Assembly: GCA_964019155.1 (NCBI GenBank)
Contig: OZ025244.1
Location: 37,013,739 to 37,077,738, forward strand
DNA from: Osedax fenrisi
Lineage: Eukaryota; Annelida; Polychaeta; Sabellida; Siboglinidae
DNA length: 64,000 bases
Direction of reading: 5' to 3'
The notes below the pieces were generated by a model, which did no database searches, had not been told where the DNA came from, and was given only the letters and a program-made list of their open reading frames with translations. Position 1 is the stretch's first letter. Each line of letters starts with the position of its first letter. The translations under genes and the position numbers were made by a program. Below, in pieces: positions 1 through 15,771 of this stretch.

Positions 1-1
1 A

Positions 2-2929
2 TCAACACACTGCCCTCCAATAAACTCATCCAACTCTACGACATATTCCACCTATAAACTTTTAAAGACTTCATCCCATAAATCCCCATTAAAAGCTGCT
101 AATACTTTTATCAATAATACTAATACCACCACAACAAATATTCCTCACCTCAAATCCGCCACTCTTAATGTACACTCGATTAGAAACAAGGTCGATATTA
201 TCATTGAACTTTTCAAAGATCTAGACCTTGACATTCTATGCATCACTGAAACGTGGCTATCCACAAACGACACACCCATCATTGCATCACTGAATAATGA
301 CATACACCATTTTGTGCACCTCCCTAGTGATGGCACCCACTATGGCGGTGGGATCGGTATTCTCTATAACAATAATATTAAAATGACCAACAATAAAGAT
401 CTAGAACAATTACACTCTGAAGCATTTTCATGTACATTCCATCCCATCAACTCACATCCATTCACTTTTATTACAATATATAGGACCCCACATCATTCCA
501 TACCTAAATTTATTGTAGAACTGAATAATCTATTAAATACCACAAACATGCATACAACAATTCTAGGTGACTTCAATATACTTATATCCAATAATGCACA
601 CTACTCCAAACTACTTAACAATACTATAGAATCCCACAACTGTATCCAACATGTCAACAAACCAACACACACAACTGGAAACATCATCGACTTAATAATA
701 ACCCACGACACGAACACCTCCATCACAGACATTACTGTTAACCGACTCATAACCGACCATCATATAGTCACTTTTTCAATACACTCTCCTAAACACAAAC
801 GACAACCTACAACCATACATTACAGACAAATCAAAAGCATAAACACCATTAACTTCATCGACGACCTTAACAAACTACTAAATATTTCCTCTGACCCCAC
901 TGACATCACAAATTTCGATATGTTCATTACAAAAACAATGGACAAACATGCACCCCTGATCACCAAAACAATCACTAAACGCAACAACACTAAATGGTTC
1001 AGCCCCCAACTTTCCACAACTAAACGCAAGCTGAGAGCTGCAGAAAAAATATGGAGAAGATCTAAAAGTAATGACGACCTGCTTCTTTTTAAACAGCAAT
1101 CTACAATATATTGACATATGATCATAAGAGCTAAACAAGACTATTATATTGACACGATTAAGGCTGCTGGGAATAATACTAAAAAACTCTTTGAGATATC
1201 GTATTCTTTACTCGGCCGTGCTACAACTCGCATTCTCCCAGACATTCCATTACAATCAATGCCTATACATTTCGACACCTACTTCAATAACAAGATAACT
1301 AACATAATCAATTCCCTTCCATCTCTAACGCTACCACAGATAACAATCTCCATATATAAATTTAACACTTTTAACACCCCAACTTTGACAACTATCGACT
1401 CGCTCCTACAGGCTGTCAAATCTGCATGCAAACTTGATCCAATACCAACTCCATTACTACATATACTATCTACCCGACTTACACCCCACTATAAAACTAT
1501 AATCGATAGATCCCTCACATCAGGTATCGTTCCTACCTCAATGAAACTGGCACTCGTCACTCCTATCATAAAAAACCCATCACTAGAAAAATCCACTCTT
1601 TCCAATTACCGCCCGATATCTAACCTGTCATATATATCTAAAACACTAGAAAGAGTAGTCTGCTCTCAACTCAATACTTACCTAAACGCTAATAATATAC
1701 TTAATAAATATCAGAATGCCTATACGATTTATAAAAGCATAGAAACAGCACTAACACACATACTTGACAAAATACGACTCTTCCCTACTCAACATCCCTC
1801 AAACATAGTTCTTCTCGACTTATCTGCTGCTTTCGACACAATTGATCATACTATACTGTTACATCGCCTCGAAAGCATTGGACTAAGTGGAGTAGTTCTT
1901 GCCTGGTTCACCTCTTACCTCAGTGACCGAACATACTCAATATACATAGAAAAACATAAAACCAAACCCCGCACACTATCACATGGAGTTCCACAAGGAT
2001 CCGTCCTAGGCCCCATCCTCTTTAATATATACATATCTCCCCTATTTGATATATTTGATAACTACCCTGATATTCACTTCCACACCTATGCTGACGATTT
2101 ACAAATTTACTGCAACTTACCAAACCCACCAACAAACATAGCTACACTAAACAACTGTCTAGAAGATATTCGACGCTGGCTCTCAACCAACTCACTATCA
2201 CTAAACACCCATAAAACACAAGCAATACTAATCAATACCACAAAAACCATACCAATCGTCCCACTCATTCAGATAAACAACCACGACATAAAATACTCCC
2301 CCTGCGTAAAAAATCTCGGAATCACAATTGACCAAACATTGAATTTCACCCAATATACAATTGACTTATCCAAATCTAGTAACCGAACACTACACACAAT
2401 CAGACTAATAAGACCATCTATAACCACAGAACTATCAAAATTACTAGCAACATCCCTCATACTTCCACGACTTGACTACTGTAACTCTATACTTCACAGA
2501 CTCCCCAAAAACTAACTAATACCACTCAACCGATTACTGAATTCCACTGCACGAACTGTCTACAGAATCCCCAAACACTCCAGGACTCACATAACTCCAT
2601 ACCTAAAATCTCTTCACTGGCTTCCCATCACACAACGAATCCAATACAAAACCTTACTGATATCCCACCAAGTCATTCATCACAATCACCCCGACTACCT
2701 TACTGATATACTAATAGAAAATAACACATCTAGAATACAACGTAAAATCAATAAATACAAATTACTTATACATAATCCAAAACACATATCACGCAAACAA
2801 GATACAGCATTCTCAATATCCGCCCCAAAATTATGGAATAACCTCCCTTATAAAATAAGAGAAATCACTTCAACCCCTCTCTTTAAACGTAAATTAAAAA
2901 CACACCTGTTCGAAATTGCGTATAAATAA
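2..2929 (+). pseudogene. LINE ORF2: endonuclease + reverse transcriptase, two in-frame stops
   Basis: One reading frame is open from the window edge to a TAA at 2927 and is broken only by TGA at 1112 and TAA at 2513. In order: endonuclease motifs (NVHSIRNK, CITETWLS, a GGGIGILY block, LGDFN, a TDHHIV block), a linker, then RT motifs (NYRPISNLS, DLSAAFDTIDH, SHGVPQGSVLGP and the catalytic YADD at 2087..2098), then a C-terminal domain with RLDYCNS, LHWLPI and APKLWNNLP. The N-terminus lies outside the window. The two stops look like single substitutions, so this copy is dead but young. An ATG-based call would split it into pieces starting at 314 and 1118; the protein alignment logic shows they are one ORF. 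Confidence 0.9.
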
Positions 2930-2983
2930 CTCCGAAAACACGGCCGAAAACTCACACGATGTTGATGGCAGTGTATAAACCAT

Positions 2984-6076
<3,093 letters not shown>

Positions 6077-7250
6077 ATATACCTCTTCATATTTGTTTAT
6101 TACTTTCTGTACGACAAAATAAAGTAAAAAATAGGAAATATCATGTAAATATATTCGAAATTCCTTTATCAACAAATCCCAATACTACATATAAAATATT
6201 ATTTTCTAAACAAGACCCTTCTATTTGGCTACTCTTCCGTATAGTCTAAAATAGCTACATCGATATACCGATAAGTATACTTATCTTAGATTACATTAGA
6301 TTATAATCTGGTTAATTATTTAAACATATCATTATAATATTTATTTAGTAATTCTAACTAAATATAATTGTAATGCACAACTGTATATAGACAGGTATAT
6401 ATACCCTAGAGGTATACTAAGTTATACCACTAAACGTTTAGATTGTTTATTCACCACCAACATCAACAACACCAACACCACCACACAGCTATTTCCACTA
6501 CAATGCAACCATTAATGGTATTATATCGATGATAATATAGTATTATATGTATATTTATATACTCCGTATATTAACTATTTCGGCAGGGTTTGATTGCATC
6601 CGTAGTGTTGTAATATAGCTCTTAAAAGATTAAAGGTCAATTTAATACATTATTTATATATATATATATATATATTTTATATATATATATTTAATTTTAA
6701 ATTGGGGTATTTATTGAATTATTCTGACAATGAAATATTACATAAAATACATACATACTAATAGTAATTAAATAATAGTTATATATAAATCCGCTGGTAT
6801 TATTCAAAATACATTCTAGCAGTGATACAAGTAGAGAGGGGTTAATTATCAATGATACACGATTTTAAAATGATGTCATACAATGAAATATACTGGTTAA
6901 CCATTATCAGTAATGATACTGCGATCTATTTACTAATATATTATATATTCTATACATCTACTAATATATATATATATGCTACATATATGTTATAGGATCG
7001 TTCATTTAAAGTTTTTTTACTTTTACAATTACGAGAATGATATTATATAATGTAATAATACTACAATACTAATCGCTAGTATTATTATTATTGTATACAT
7101 TAATACATTACTTTCAGTAAATATCATTTAATATAAGTTTATGTAGGTAATAATATATGTATAACGTTTATATTATGCCCTGTCTAATCTTATATATATA
7201 TTGTATGAAACTCAATTATTTTACGAAATTTAAGTATTAGCTATAGCTAG

Positions 7251-7291
<41 letters not shown>

Positions 7292-7853
7292 CTCCCTATA
7301 TATATAGGGAGCGAACTATAAATATGTTTTATCAAAAGATTATTATATAATATTTGCATAATTAATACATTTATATTGAATTACGTATTTTTAAAATAAC
7401 ATATTTCTTAATTCCTGACTCACTGCACAATAATAACTATAATATATATATTATATATAATAATATGTTAAATATAAATTTCAATTATTTTAAAAAGATC
7501 TATATATATTATGCATATGTATATTATGTATGTATATTCTTATATACATATATGATTCTAGGTTACCTTTAGAAAAATGATTGCAGAATTTCTTAACATT
7601 CCTGTGTGTTACTGTATAGATCACGACGTAATATTAGTATTACGAAACTCTATTCATTATTCTTAATATATTTAATTAAACTATTAGGTAATATTATATC
7701 TTAATAAACCATATAATCTAATAACGAATATAAATAATAATACCAACTATCTATAGGTGTTATACTATTTCATATTTAAACGAATTTTTAATATATATTA
7801 AATATATTTAATTAATATGTACTAATATATGTGTTGTTTTACATTATCATGGT

Positions 7854-7892
<39 letters not shown>

Positions 7893-7927
7893 TACATATG
7901 TATATATGTAGTAACGCTAATTATGAG
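6077..7927. other. AT-rich non-coding stretch, no gene seen
   Basis: No exon-like reading frame. It holds (TA)n tracts near 6655..6690, 7253..7288 and 7855..7885, and a short perfect hairpin at 7290..7312 with stem GCTCCC/GGGAGC around a (TA)n loop. The stretch 6453..6487 is CA/CC-rich (CACCACCAACATC-like). It includes the empty hAT target site at 6404..6411. Confidence 0.7.
6404..6411 (-). other. Empty target site of the right-arm hAT (CTCTAGGG on minus strand)
   Basis: The octamer occurs once here, in flanks identical to those of the right arm. In the right arm the same octamer is present twice, at 56346..56353 and 59194..59201, on either side of the 2.84 kb hAT. The left arm is therefore the unoccupied allele of that insertion, with no excision footprint. 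Confidence 0.93.
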
Positions 7928-8587
7928 TTAACCGTCACAAATTTTCGCCAATTTAACGCGTTGTTCCACGTCGCACTTGTGAAGGTAACACCTCAGAGAC
8001 CAGTCGACTTCCGGGCAGGACATCGTGTCCTTATCGGAGGCGATGTTAAGATCGGTGACCGTTTTCAGCGTCCAGCAAAGATGGCGCCGATTACACGGTA
8101 CCGCCACTCGGAGAGCTCTGAATATCCTACCGGTGATATTCCCGTTCGAGGCGTAAAAAGCCGAGAAAGTCAGCTCTCTGAACTTCACGTACTGGTTGTG
8201 CGAGACGTCAACCGTGCGTAGTAGGCGCATGTCTTTTATAACGGCATCGAAACTTATGATCCGGTTGTACGAGAAATCGAGATGCTCGAACGCGTACGAA
8301 TTTTTGAATAGCTCCCGCTCGATCGACGATATACGGTTGTGAGATACGTTTAGCAGACGCAGTTTGTGGAAGTCGACCGCCATTTCGTAGGGGAGGCGTT
8401 CCAGTCTGTTCACCGATAGGTCGAGACGTTCCAGGTGGGCGTCCGTATCCTTCTCGGTGTAGGTATTGAACGCCCGCCACGATACCAGCACAAGCTTTAC
8501 GTTTCGGCAACGAATCTCTCGGAATCGATTAACTCCGGTCATGTGTGACGGCAGAACTCCGCCTTTTGGACTAAGTTCGCAATCCAT
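7928..8587 (-). CDS. LRR protein exon, left-arm copy
   Basis: Reverse complement of the LRR exon at 54175..54834; see that entry for domains. The left copy encodes Pro13, His51, His74 and Leu213 where the right copy has Thr, Tyr, Arg and Phe, plus one silent Ser change (TCT for TCG): five differences in 660 bases. It is preceded on its own strand by the same polypyrimidine/AG context (CTTCAG just before ATG). GC content is far above the surrounding DNA. Both copies are open, so either may be functional. It is probably one exon of a longer gene. Confidence 0.7.
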   Translation of the reverse strand: MDCELSPKGGVLPSHMTGVNRFREIRCRNVKLVLVSWRAFNTYTEKDTDAHLERLDLSVNRLERLPYEMAVDFHKLRLLNVSHNRISSIERELFKNSYAFEHLDFSYNRIISFDAVIKDMRLLRTVDVSHNQYVKFRELTFSAFYASNGNITGRIFRALRVAVPCNRRHLCWTLKTVTDLNIASDKDTMSCPEVDWSLRCYLHKCDVEQRVKLAKICDG

Positions 8588-8670
8588 CTGAAGTGTACGA
8601 TGGCAGGAGGTTACACTACTCGATAAGTTATGCTAGATTAATACATATAGATATATACACATAGTGAAAA

Positions 8671-8737
8671 GTCTGGGTGACTTAGTTGGATAATGCGTCA
8701 GACGAACAAGTAATAGGACGCAGGTTCAAGCCCAGAC
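8671..8737 (+). ncRNA. tRNA-derived sequence (tRNA-Arg-like), SINE head or decayed tRNA
   Basis: An A-box-like TGACTTAGTTGG starts at 8678 and a B-box-like GGTTCAAGCCC at 8723. Their 45-nt spacing is that of a tRNA gene, so an internal RNA polymerase III promoter is plausible. The D-arm region GGATAATGCGTC resembles tRNA-Arg. It is not a sound tRNA: the anticodon stem does not pair and only three of five T-stem pairs form, although the outer heptamers GTCTGGG and CCCAGAC are complementary. No oligo-T terminator follows at once. A short SINE or a tRNA pseudogene are the likely readings. Confidence 0.5.
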
Positions 8738-9104
8738 GGCTTCCGGTCCAATAAAATAGGTCAAATAATATTTAGAATTTAACTTATATAATTGTGTATA
8801 AATAACTGCTCTAGTTAAAACCTAGCATTTCTTAATATGAGTGCGACTACGAAGTGACATTATAATGCACAATAACATTATAATCTATAGATAATCAAAT
8901 GGATCTATATATAGAGCCATTTGATTATAAGTTAAAAATATTGTATGAATATTCATCTAAGTTCCGGACAGGAAGCTTCCTAGGACTCTAAAAAAATATG
9001 TATTCATATTTGAATAGAACCAATTATATTCATTCCTCGAATATTTAAAGCAGAGTTTATGTTCCCTATAGGTATACCACCCTATTTCGGCGCCTATATA
9101 TGGC

Positions 9105-9170
<66 letters not shown>

Positions 9171-9885
9171 GTGTAGACAATTATTCTTCTATGGTTACGC
9201 ATTCTAACTGAAATACTTTTTCTATCGAACTGGTAAATGACTTATAAATATAAATTTGTAATTTTGAAAATGTAATATCTTACTTGTGGATATCATATCA
9301 CTTATATCTCTATATATATAGTAAATATATATGGTATATATTATATACCATACCATACCTTTATATATACCATACCTATATCTTCCATGGAAGATTAACT
9401 GCAGTTAAAATTATAATCTGTTGATAATATAATTCCGTATACGGAACTATAGCTCCAATATTATTTGAGAACCTATCGATTCATTGGTAAATATTACATA
9501 ATAACCCGGTTTATAAACATTCTGGTGTGTATAAACGTGCATAATTATTAATTATTCTATATAATAGAATACAGAGATGATAAAACTGAAAAAAATAAAT
9601 AAATAAAAATTAAATCAAGGATTAAAAAGACTTCATAGGAAAATTTAAAAATTAATTAATTACAAAAGTAGAATTTCCTCGAAATATTTATATATTCGAT
9701 AAACAATTTTCATTCTGTACTATACAATATTATATATACAATATTAATATGTAGATTAGTATAATATTGGAAATCAATAATTGAAATTAAAATATTAATT
9801 AATATTATAAAATGTAAGTCAGTTTATGTATCCTTAATAATACATTTATATATTATATTTATATTTATATATTTATATTTATATA

Positions 9886-9950
<65 letters not shown>

Positions 9951-10450
9951 GTTATATATATAGGTTATTTTTCAAACATTGTGGATTCAATAGAACATTA
10001 GTATAATGAATAATTTCTAAAGTATGTAGGGTGCCTGGAATAATACAACGTGATAGAAAAACATTGATGCATAATCAACGCTTCTCTATTCAGCGTAGAA
10101 CATACGTGTTGACTTTAAAACAGCTCTACACAATGGAATACACAGCATTCGCTATAAGCAAAAGTAGATCTCTATCTATATTGAATAAAAGTCTAGGAAT
10201 GTTTTAAATACATAATATCCACTTCTTAAGTGTATTTAAATATTTATAGAAAGGTGGTTCCTTTGATACAACTATATTTGTTTGTATAGAAAATAAATAA
10301 ATTATTATAAATATAGGCACGATCATTAATAATGGGTATACAATACAAATCAGTGTGCAATAGTGTTGTAAATTATGCTCAATCTTAATACATATATGTA
10401 TCTATATATGCATCTATAGATGCAGTCTCAGTATCAGTTACCTAAATTAT
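8738..10450. other. AT-rich non-coding stretch with hairpins and (TA)n
   Basis: No gene recognised. It contains a clean hairpin at 8891..8928 (12-bp stem ATAATCAAATGG with a 14-nt loop that is itself self-complementary), long (TA)n tracts at about 9113..9158 and 9888..9944, and a run of TATACCATACC-like short inverted repeats at 9330..9375. Confidence 0.65.
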
Positions 10451-10770
10451 CAACTCGGTTCGGGCTCGTTTTATTAGAATATCGGCTCGGCCAGGCTCGG
10501 ACTCGTTTGGCTAAATTCTCAGCTCCGCTCTGGCTCGTTTTTTTGTCCGGAAAATGAATATATCGGCTCGCCATCAATAATCAAAAGTATCGGCTTGGCA
10601 TTAAGAAGATCGGCATCAGTAGGATCCTACATATCTAGATGACATTTAAAATTAGGATTAAAATGTAACTTAAAAAAGTATAATTTCTGCTCGGTTATGT
10701 TTTGTAATAGTCTCAACTCGGCTCGGTCTAGTTTGGCTAGAATATCGGCTCGGCTCGGGCTCGTTTTTTT
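10451..10770. repeat. Degenerate GGCTCG-motif repeat
   Basis: Irregular tandem or interspersed copies of a core like TCGGCTCGGGCTCGTTT separated by AATATCGGCT or CTAAATTCTCAG spacers, the outer copies being the best preserved. The GC-rich core stands out sharply from the AT-rich surroundings. The apparent open frame on the minus strand here is a by-product of the repeat. It may be the terminal repeat region of a non-autonomous transposon, but no target duplication could be fixed. Confidence 0.6.
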
Positions 10771-11040
10771 AAAAATATATACGATATAAATTTGACTGCT
10801 TCGTTTGTTAAGATACATTTCGTATGTATGTTTATAGAATATACTGTAGCATGAAATATAGCAGTATATATATATATACTGATTAAATACACAAATTAAT
10901 TATAATATGTACGTGAATGTTAATATAGGTATTTCCTCGATAAAAATTAGGGAAAATAAATATTTTATAAACAAATTAAGAAATCGCATAATATAAATAA
11001 TATAAAAAATGAAAGCGAGTAACGTTACATGTAACAAGCA
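10771..11040. other. AT-rich linker before LINE, nothing recognised
   Basis: Short AT-rich DNA with one (TA)n tract near 10866 and no coding signal. Confidence 0.5.
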
Positions 11041-11060
11041 CTTGCAATGATCAATGAACA

Positions 11061-11578
11061 TTTGCTGAGATCACTAAAATTAACCTCAATAATACACTTC
11101 AAAAAAATCTATCAACGACTATAAATAAAACCCTAAATGAAAAAAACTTAAATGAAATAAGAAATAAAACTATTATACTCTATAATGTTAAACAAACAAT
11201 AGATTCTAATTACGAAACAAGAAATTTTGAAGAAAAAAAAAATATAACAGAAATTGTAGACCTAGTCAACACACATTATAATATAAAAAACTATTTTAGA
11301 TTAGGAAAATACCAAGAAATGATAATGTCATCAGGCCCTTAAAAATTATTTTAAACTCTGAAATAGAAATCAATAATATAATACAAAATGCAAACAAATT
11401 AAAAAACTCCAAATTAAAAAATATAAGCATATCAAAAGAATACAATAAGGTTGAGAAGGAGACTATCAAAAAACTATCTATCGAAGCTAAAAATAAATCA
11501 ACAATACATAATAAATATGTAGTACGGCATAGAAATGATACTTTTAAAATAATTGAACTACAAAAACGAGATGATTAA
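11061..11578 (+). pseudogene. LINE ORF1 C-terminal part, frameshifted in left arm
   Basis: Encodes a fragment like LINE ORF1 RNA-binding proteins: an ILYNV strand, then FRLGK, IRPLKIIL, a NANKLKNSKLKN stretch and VVRHRND, ending at TAA 11576. The left arm lacks one A near 11316..11319 compared with the right arm, which throws the frame at FRLGKYQE; the right arm reads straight through. ORF1 overlaps the first ORF2 methionine (11553) by a few codons, the usual LINE arrangement. No zinc knuckles are visible because the 5' end is missing. Confidence 0.7.
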
Positions 11579-14518
11579 ATATAATATGATACCAAACCAA
11601 TACAAAACAACACAACAATTTAATAGTATAACAAAAGAATTAATAATAAATAAAAATAATCTGATAATTATACACATAAATATTAGAAGTCTTACTCAAA
11701 ACCTGGATAAATTAAGAGAATTTATAGATACGTTAATAATCAAACCTCATATTATATGTTTATCTGAAACCTGGTTAAATAGTAATAATGACTTCAATAA
11801 TAATATAAAAAACTACACATATCAAACAAACTATATATAGAAACAAAATAAATGTAGAGGTGGTGGTGTTTCAATATATGTTATAAAAGATATTCAATAT
11901 GAACTTATAAAAGACCTTACTTTTAATATAAAAGATTATTTAGAAACACTTACAATAGAAATTAAACTTAAAAAAAATAAAAAAATAATAATTTCATGCC
12001 TTTATAGTAGCCCTTTCAATAAAACTGCAGATCTTATAAATATGTTATATAGTAAATTTCATAAATATATTGCACACGATTTAATAATTATGGGTGATTT
12101 TAATAGCATAACAAATGATCCCAAACCATCTCAATTAAACATTTTAATAAATCAATTAGGACTAACGCCTCAAAGTCTTCAAAACACTAGACCCCAATTC
12201 AATAAAAGTAACACTTCAACTATAGATCAAATTTACACTTATATAAACACAACAAATATTTATAATAGTGGAATACTCTTAGAAGACTTGACAGACCACC
12301 TCCCAATATATACAATAATTAAAATAAAAACCAAAATACGAAATAACTCAAATGAAATTAAAACAAGGAAAATAACTATAAATAATACTAAAAGACTTGT
12401 TAATGCACTGAAAAATACGAATTGGGATTCGGTCCTCGAAGAAAATGATGCAGAAAACTCATACAACAAATTGCATACCATATATATATCAATAATTAAC
12501 CAATTTATCCCACTACTTACAAATAAAATATCTTCAAATATTATTTCAAAAAATTGGATAACAAATAAAATAAAAAGAGACATTAATAAAAAGTATAAAC
12601 TATATAAAATTTATTTAGATAATAAAAATGAAATCAACTTATATAACTACAAACAATTAAGAAATCAATTAACCTTAAATATTAAAAAAGCAAAGCAATC
12701 ATATATAGATAGTAAAATAAAAAATAGTATATCTACTAAAGAAAATTGGAATTTAATAAATAACCTCATAAATAAACAGCAAATTAAACAATCTCCAAAT
12801 TATATAATAGATGAATTCGAAAATAAATTCAATAATGATAAACAAATAGCAAATGCATTTAACTCTTATTTTATAAATACAAGTCAATCCATAAATAAAT
12901 AATTCACCTCTCCCATAAATAACATCAACCCAATTAACATTACACCAATATCTAAATCAATATATCTTCATCCCACATCAACACATGAGATAAATTCTAT
13001 TATACAAAATAATAAATCAAAGACTTCTCTAGACACTGATTATCTAAACATGAAATTGTTAAAAATTTCAAAAGATTACATTGACCTTCCATTAAGCCAT
13101 ATTTTTAATCTATGTTTATCGCCAGGAACTTTTCCCCTAAAAATGAAACTATCCTCCATTAGACCAATTCATAACAAAAATAATATCAATATTATATCTA
13201 ACTATATCTATATATAGACAAATATCAATTTTAAGTCAACTATCGAAAATACTAGAAAAAATAATATATAATAGACTAATGCAATTCATACAAAATAATA
13301 ACATAATAAATACTACTCAATATGGTTTCCTTAAAAAACATAATACCACTCAAGCTACACTAGATATTTAAAACCATATAACGGAAAATAAAAAAGAAAA
13401 TAAAGCAATAAATACATTATTTTTAGATTTAAGTAAAGTCTTTGATACTATTGATCATTCTATTATAATTAGCAAATTAGATAAATGTGGAATTAGAGGG
13501 ATTCCTCTTAAACTGATAAAAAAACTATTTACATAATAGAACTCAACTAGTTAAAGTTAACATTACAATATCTGATATTATAAGTAATGATATCGGTGTA
13601 CCCCAAGGCTCCATACTAGGCCCTTTACTATTCATAATTTATGTCAATGATCTACCATTATATTTAGAAGATAATAATGTAAAGTTTACAGTATATGCAG
13701 ATGATACTGCTATAACTTTTACAGCTGATAATAATATAGAACTAACAAATTTAATTAAAAAAACCTTAATAAAAATAGAAAAATGGTATAAATATAATAA
13801 GTTAAAACTCAATATTAGTAAAACAGAAATGATAAATTTCAACTCACATAAATATCAAAACAATATTATTTCATTAAATGATACATTAATAAATAATGTA
13901 TATAATTATAAATATCTTGGTATAATTCTTGATAGCAAACTTGATTTTAAAAATCATATTATTAAATTAAATAACAAACTCTTCCAAATTCAATTTTTAA
14001 TCTCAAAATTGAGCAAATTCATTAAAACAAATTCATTGATAATTATATATATTAGTATTTTCCTACCATACTTAAACTATGAAAATATACTTTGGGGAAA
14101 TACATTCTCAAATAATACCCTAAATACAACAATTATTCAAAAAAAAACCTTAAGAATAATAAATAAAAGAAAATTTTGAGATCATACAAAAGAATTATTC
14201 ACATCAAATAAAATACTTAGATTAGATAAGCTAACATATTATAATACACTAATATATATGCATAAACAATATTATAATCAATTACCAACAAATTTAACTA
14301 AAATACACAAAAAACATAATAATAAATATACTCCACGAACAAATAAAACGTATACTATACCAATTTCAAAATCAACAAGAACAATAAATAGTTTACTGAT
14401 AAAAGGTCCAAAACTTTGGAACTTACTTCCAACAAATATACAAAATATAAAAAATGAAAATTTGTTCAAGAAAAGAGTAAAAAATACGTTACTCAATGAT
14501 GAATTATATTATAGATAA
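11553..14518 (+). pseudogene. LINE ORF2: endonuclease/RT, multiply broken, left arm
   Basis: Endonuclease motifs come first (IIHINIRSL, CLSETWL, a RGGGVSIYV block, IMGDFNS, STIDQIY, TDHLPIY), then RT motifs (LFLDLSKVFDTIDHS, IGVPQGSILGPLLF, the catalytic YADD at 13694..13705) and a C-terminal domain ending KLWNLLP. Breaks shared with the right arm: TAG 11838, TAA 12900, an apparent 10-bp AT insertion with a frame change near 13207..13216, a frameshift in an A run near 13520, and TGA 14177. A TAA at 13369 (TAC in the right arm) and a Cys for Tyr change nearby are left-arm only. Confidence 0.85.
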
Positions 14519-14932
14519 ATTAAAAAATTAATGAATTTAAAATTAATTTAATAAAATTAACATATTAAAAAAACTAAAATAAAATAAAATAAAAATATAA
14601 AATCTATATCAAATATATATGTATGTATAGATTATTTTTGTTATTTTTATTTTGATTTTGATTTTTGTTAATGTCAAATTTTGTCTATCTACTCTATTTT
14701 ATTTATTTATTATTATCTTTTATGTAAATACGAAATATATAGCTAACTATTATAATTAAACAATCACTGTTCCTGTCCCATGTATGTATAAATCACTGGC
14801 AACAACCCGAAAAGATCAAGGTCTTATTTTGAAGCCATTTGGAAACGAAGAAAGAAACGAAAAAGAATAATAAATGAAAAAAAAAGAACGACATTAATTA
14901 ATCCAATAAATATATCTATCTATCTATCTATG

Positions 14933-15704
14933 TATATGCATAAAAACTTTTAAATATTGAATTATTTACAAGTGTTATGGAATTATTATATTCACTAAAC
15001 AATTTATTTTACCTATAATTTGTATTATTTATCCAACATTTATTATTTGTATCAATAACTATTACTAATGTACGATAATAATTAAACTTTAAATAGCGAT
15101 ATTATTTATGTAAATATTTACTCAAATATGTAAGAAATATATCACATTAATACACATAATACTGATTGACAAAACTCTAGTGATTGTTGAGATCAATATA
15201 TATTGTATCTATAGATAGTATATATATATATATATATACCACACACACATACACACACATATATATAGTAGAATATCTAATTATATATATATATAAATTA
15301 TATACATATAGTCAACAAAAACAATAGAAATAGTCATATTATTTTGAAGCCCCTTAGAAGAAAATATTATAAATATCATTATAATTTAACAGAAAAAATT
15401 TTAATTCTTCTAATAAATATTATTATTATTATTATATACAAATATTACTAGGAAATAACTTATGAGGTTTTCACACAATCTGTAAAATGCTGGAACTTAC
15501 CGCGCAAAATATCTAAAATATTCTATTTACATTTCATAGCAAGTTCAATAGGCAACAAATTCTCACGGGAGGAATTTTGCGTATCGTGTAAAACCCTATA
15601 ATATGATGTATTTAGCTTTAGGAAAAATAATACACACATTAATATATATTTAATTTATAAACTAAAATAAAGCGAAAATAAATATTCTAATAATTATTCC
15701 TACC

Positions 15705-15771
<67 letters not shown>

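Larger units (their letters stand above)
11041..14932 (+). mobile_element. Jockey/CR1-group LINE, 5'-truncated, left arm
   Basis: A non-LTR retrotransposon relic with the end of ORF1, ORF2 (endonuclease plus RT), a 3' UTR and a short (TATC)n tail at 14911..14932. The 5' end lies within ORF1: the open frame starts after a TGA with no initiator, and no upstream ORF1 sequence is visible. It is extremely A-rich and differs clearly from the LINE at 1..3079 and from the spacer LINE, so three LINE families are present. The mirror copy lies at 47831..51710, so insertion predates the palindrome. Confidence 0.88.

Noticed and set aside
8671..8737. Functional tRNA gene
   Set aside because: The anticodon stem does not pair and the T stem is incomplete.
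10627..10818. 63-codon frame over the GGCTCG repeat (also 51708..52135)
   Set aside because: Produced by the degenerate repeat and AT-rich flank; no conserved features.
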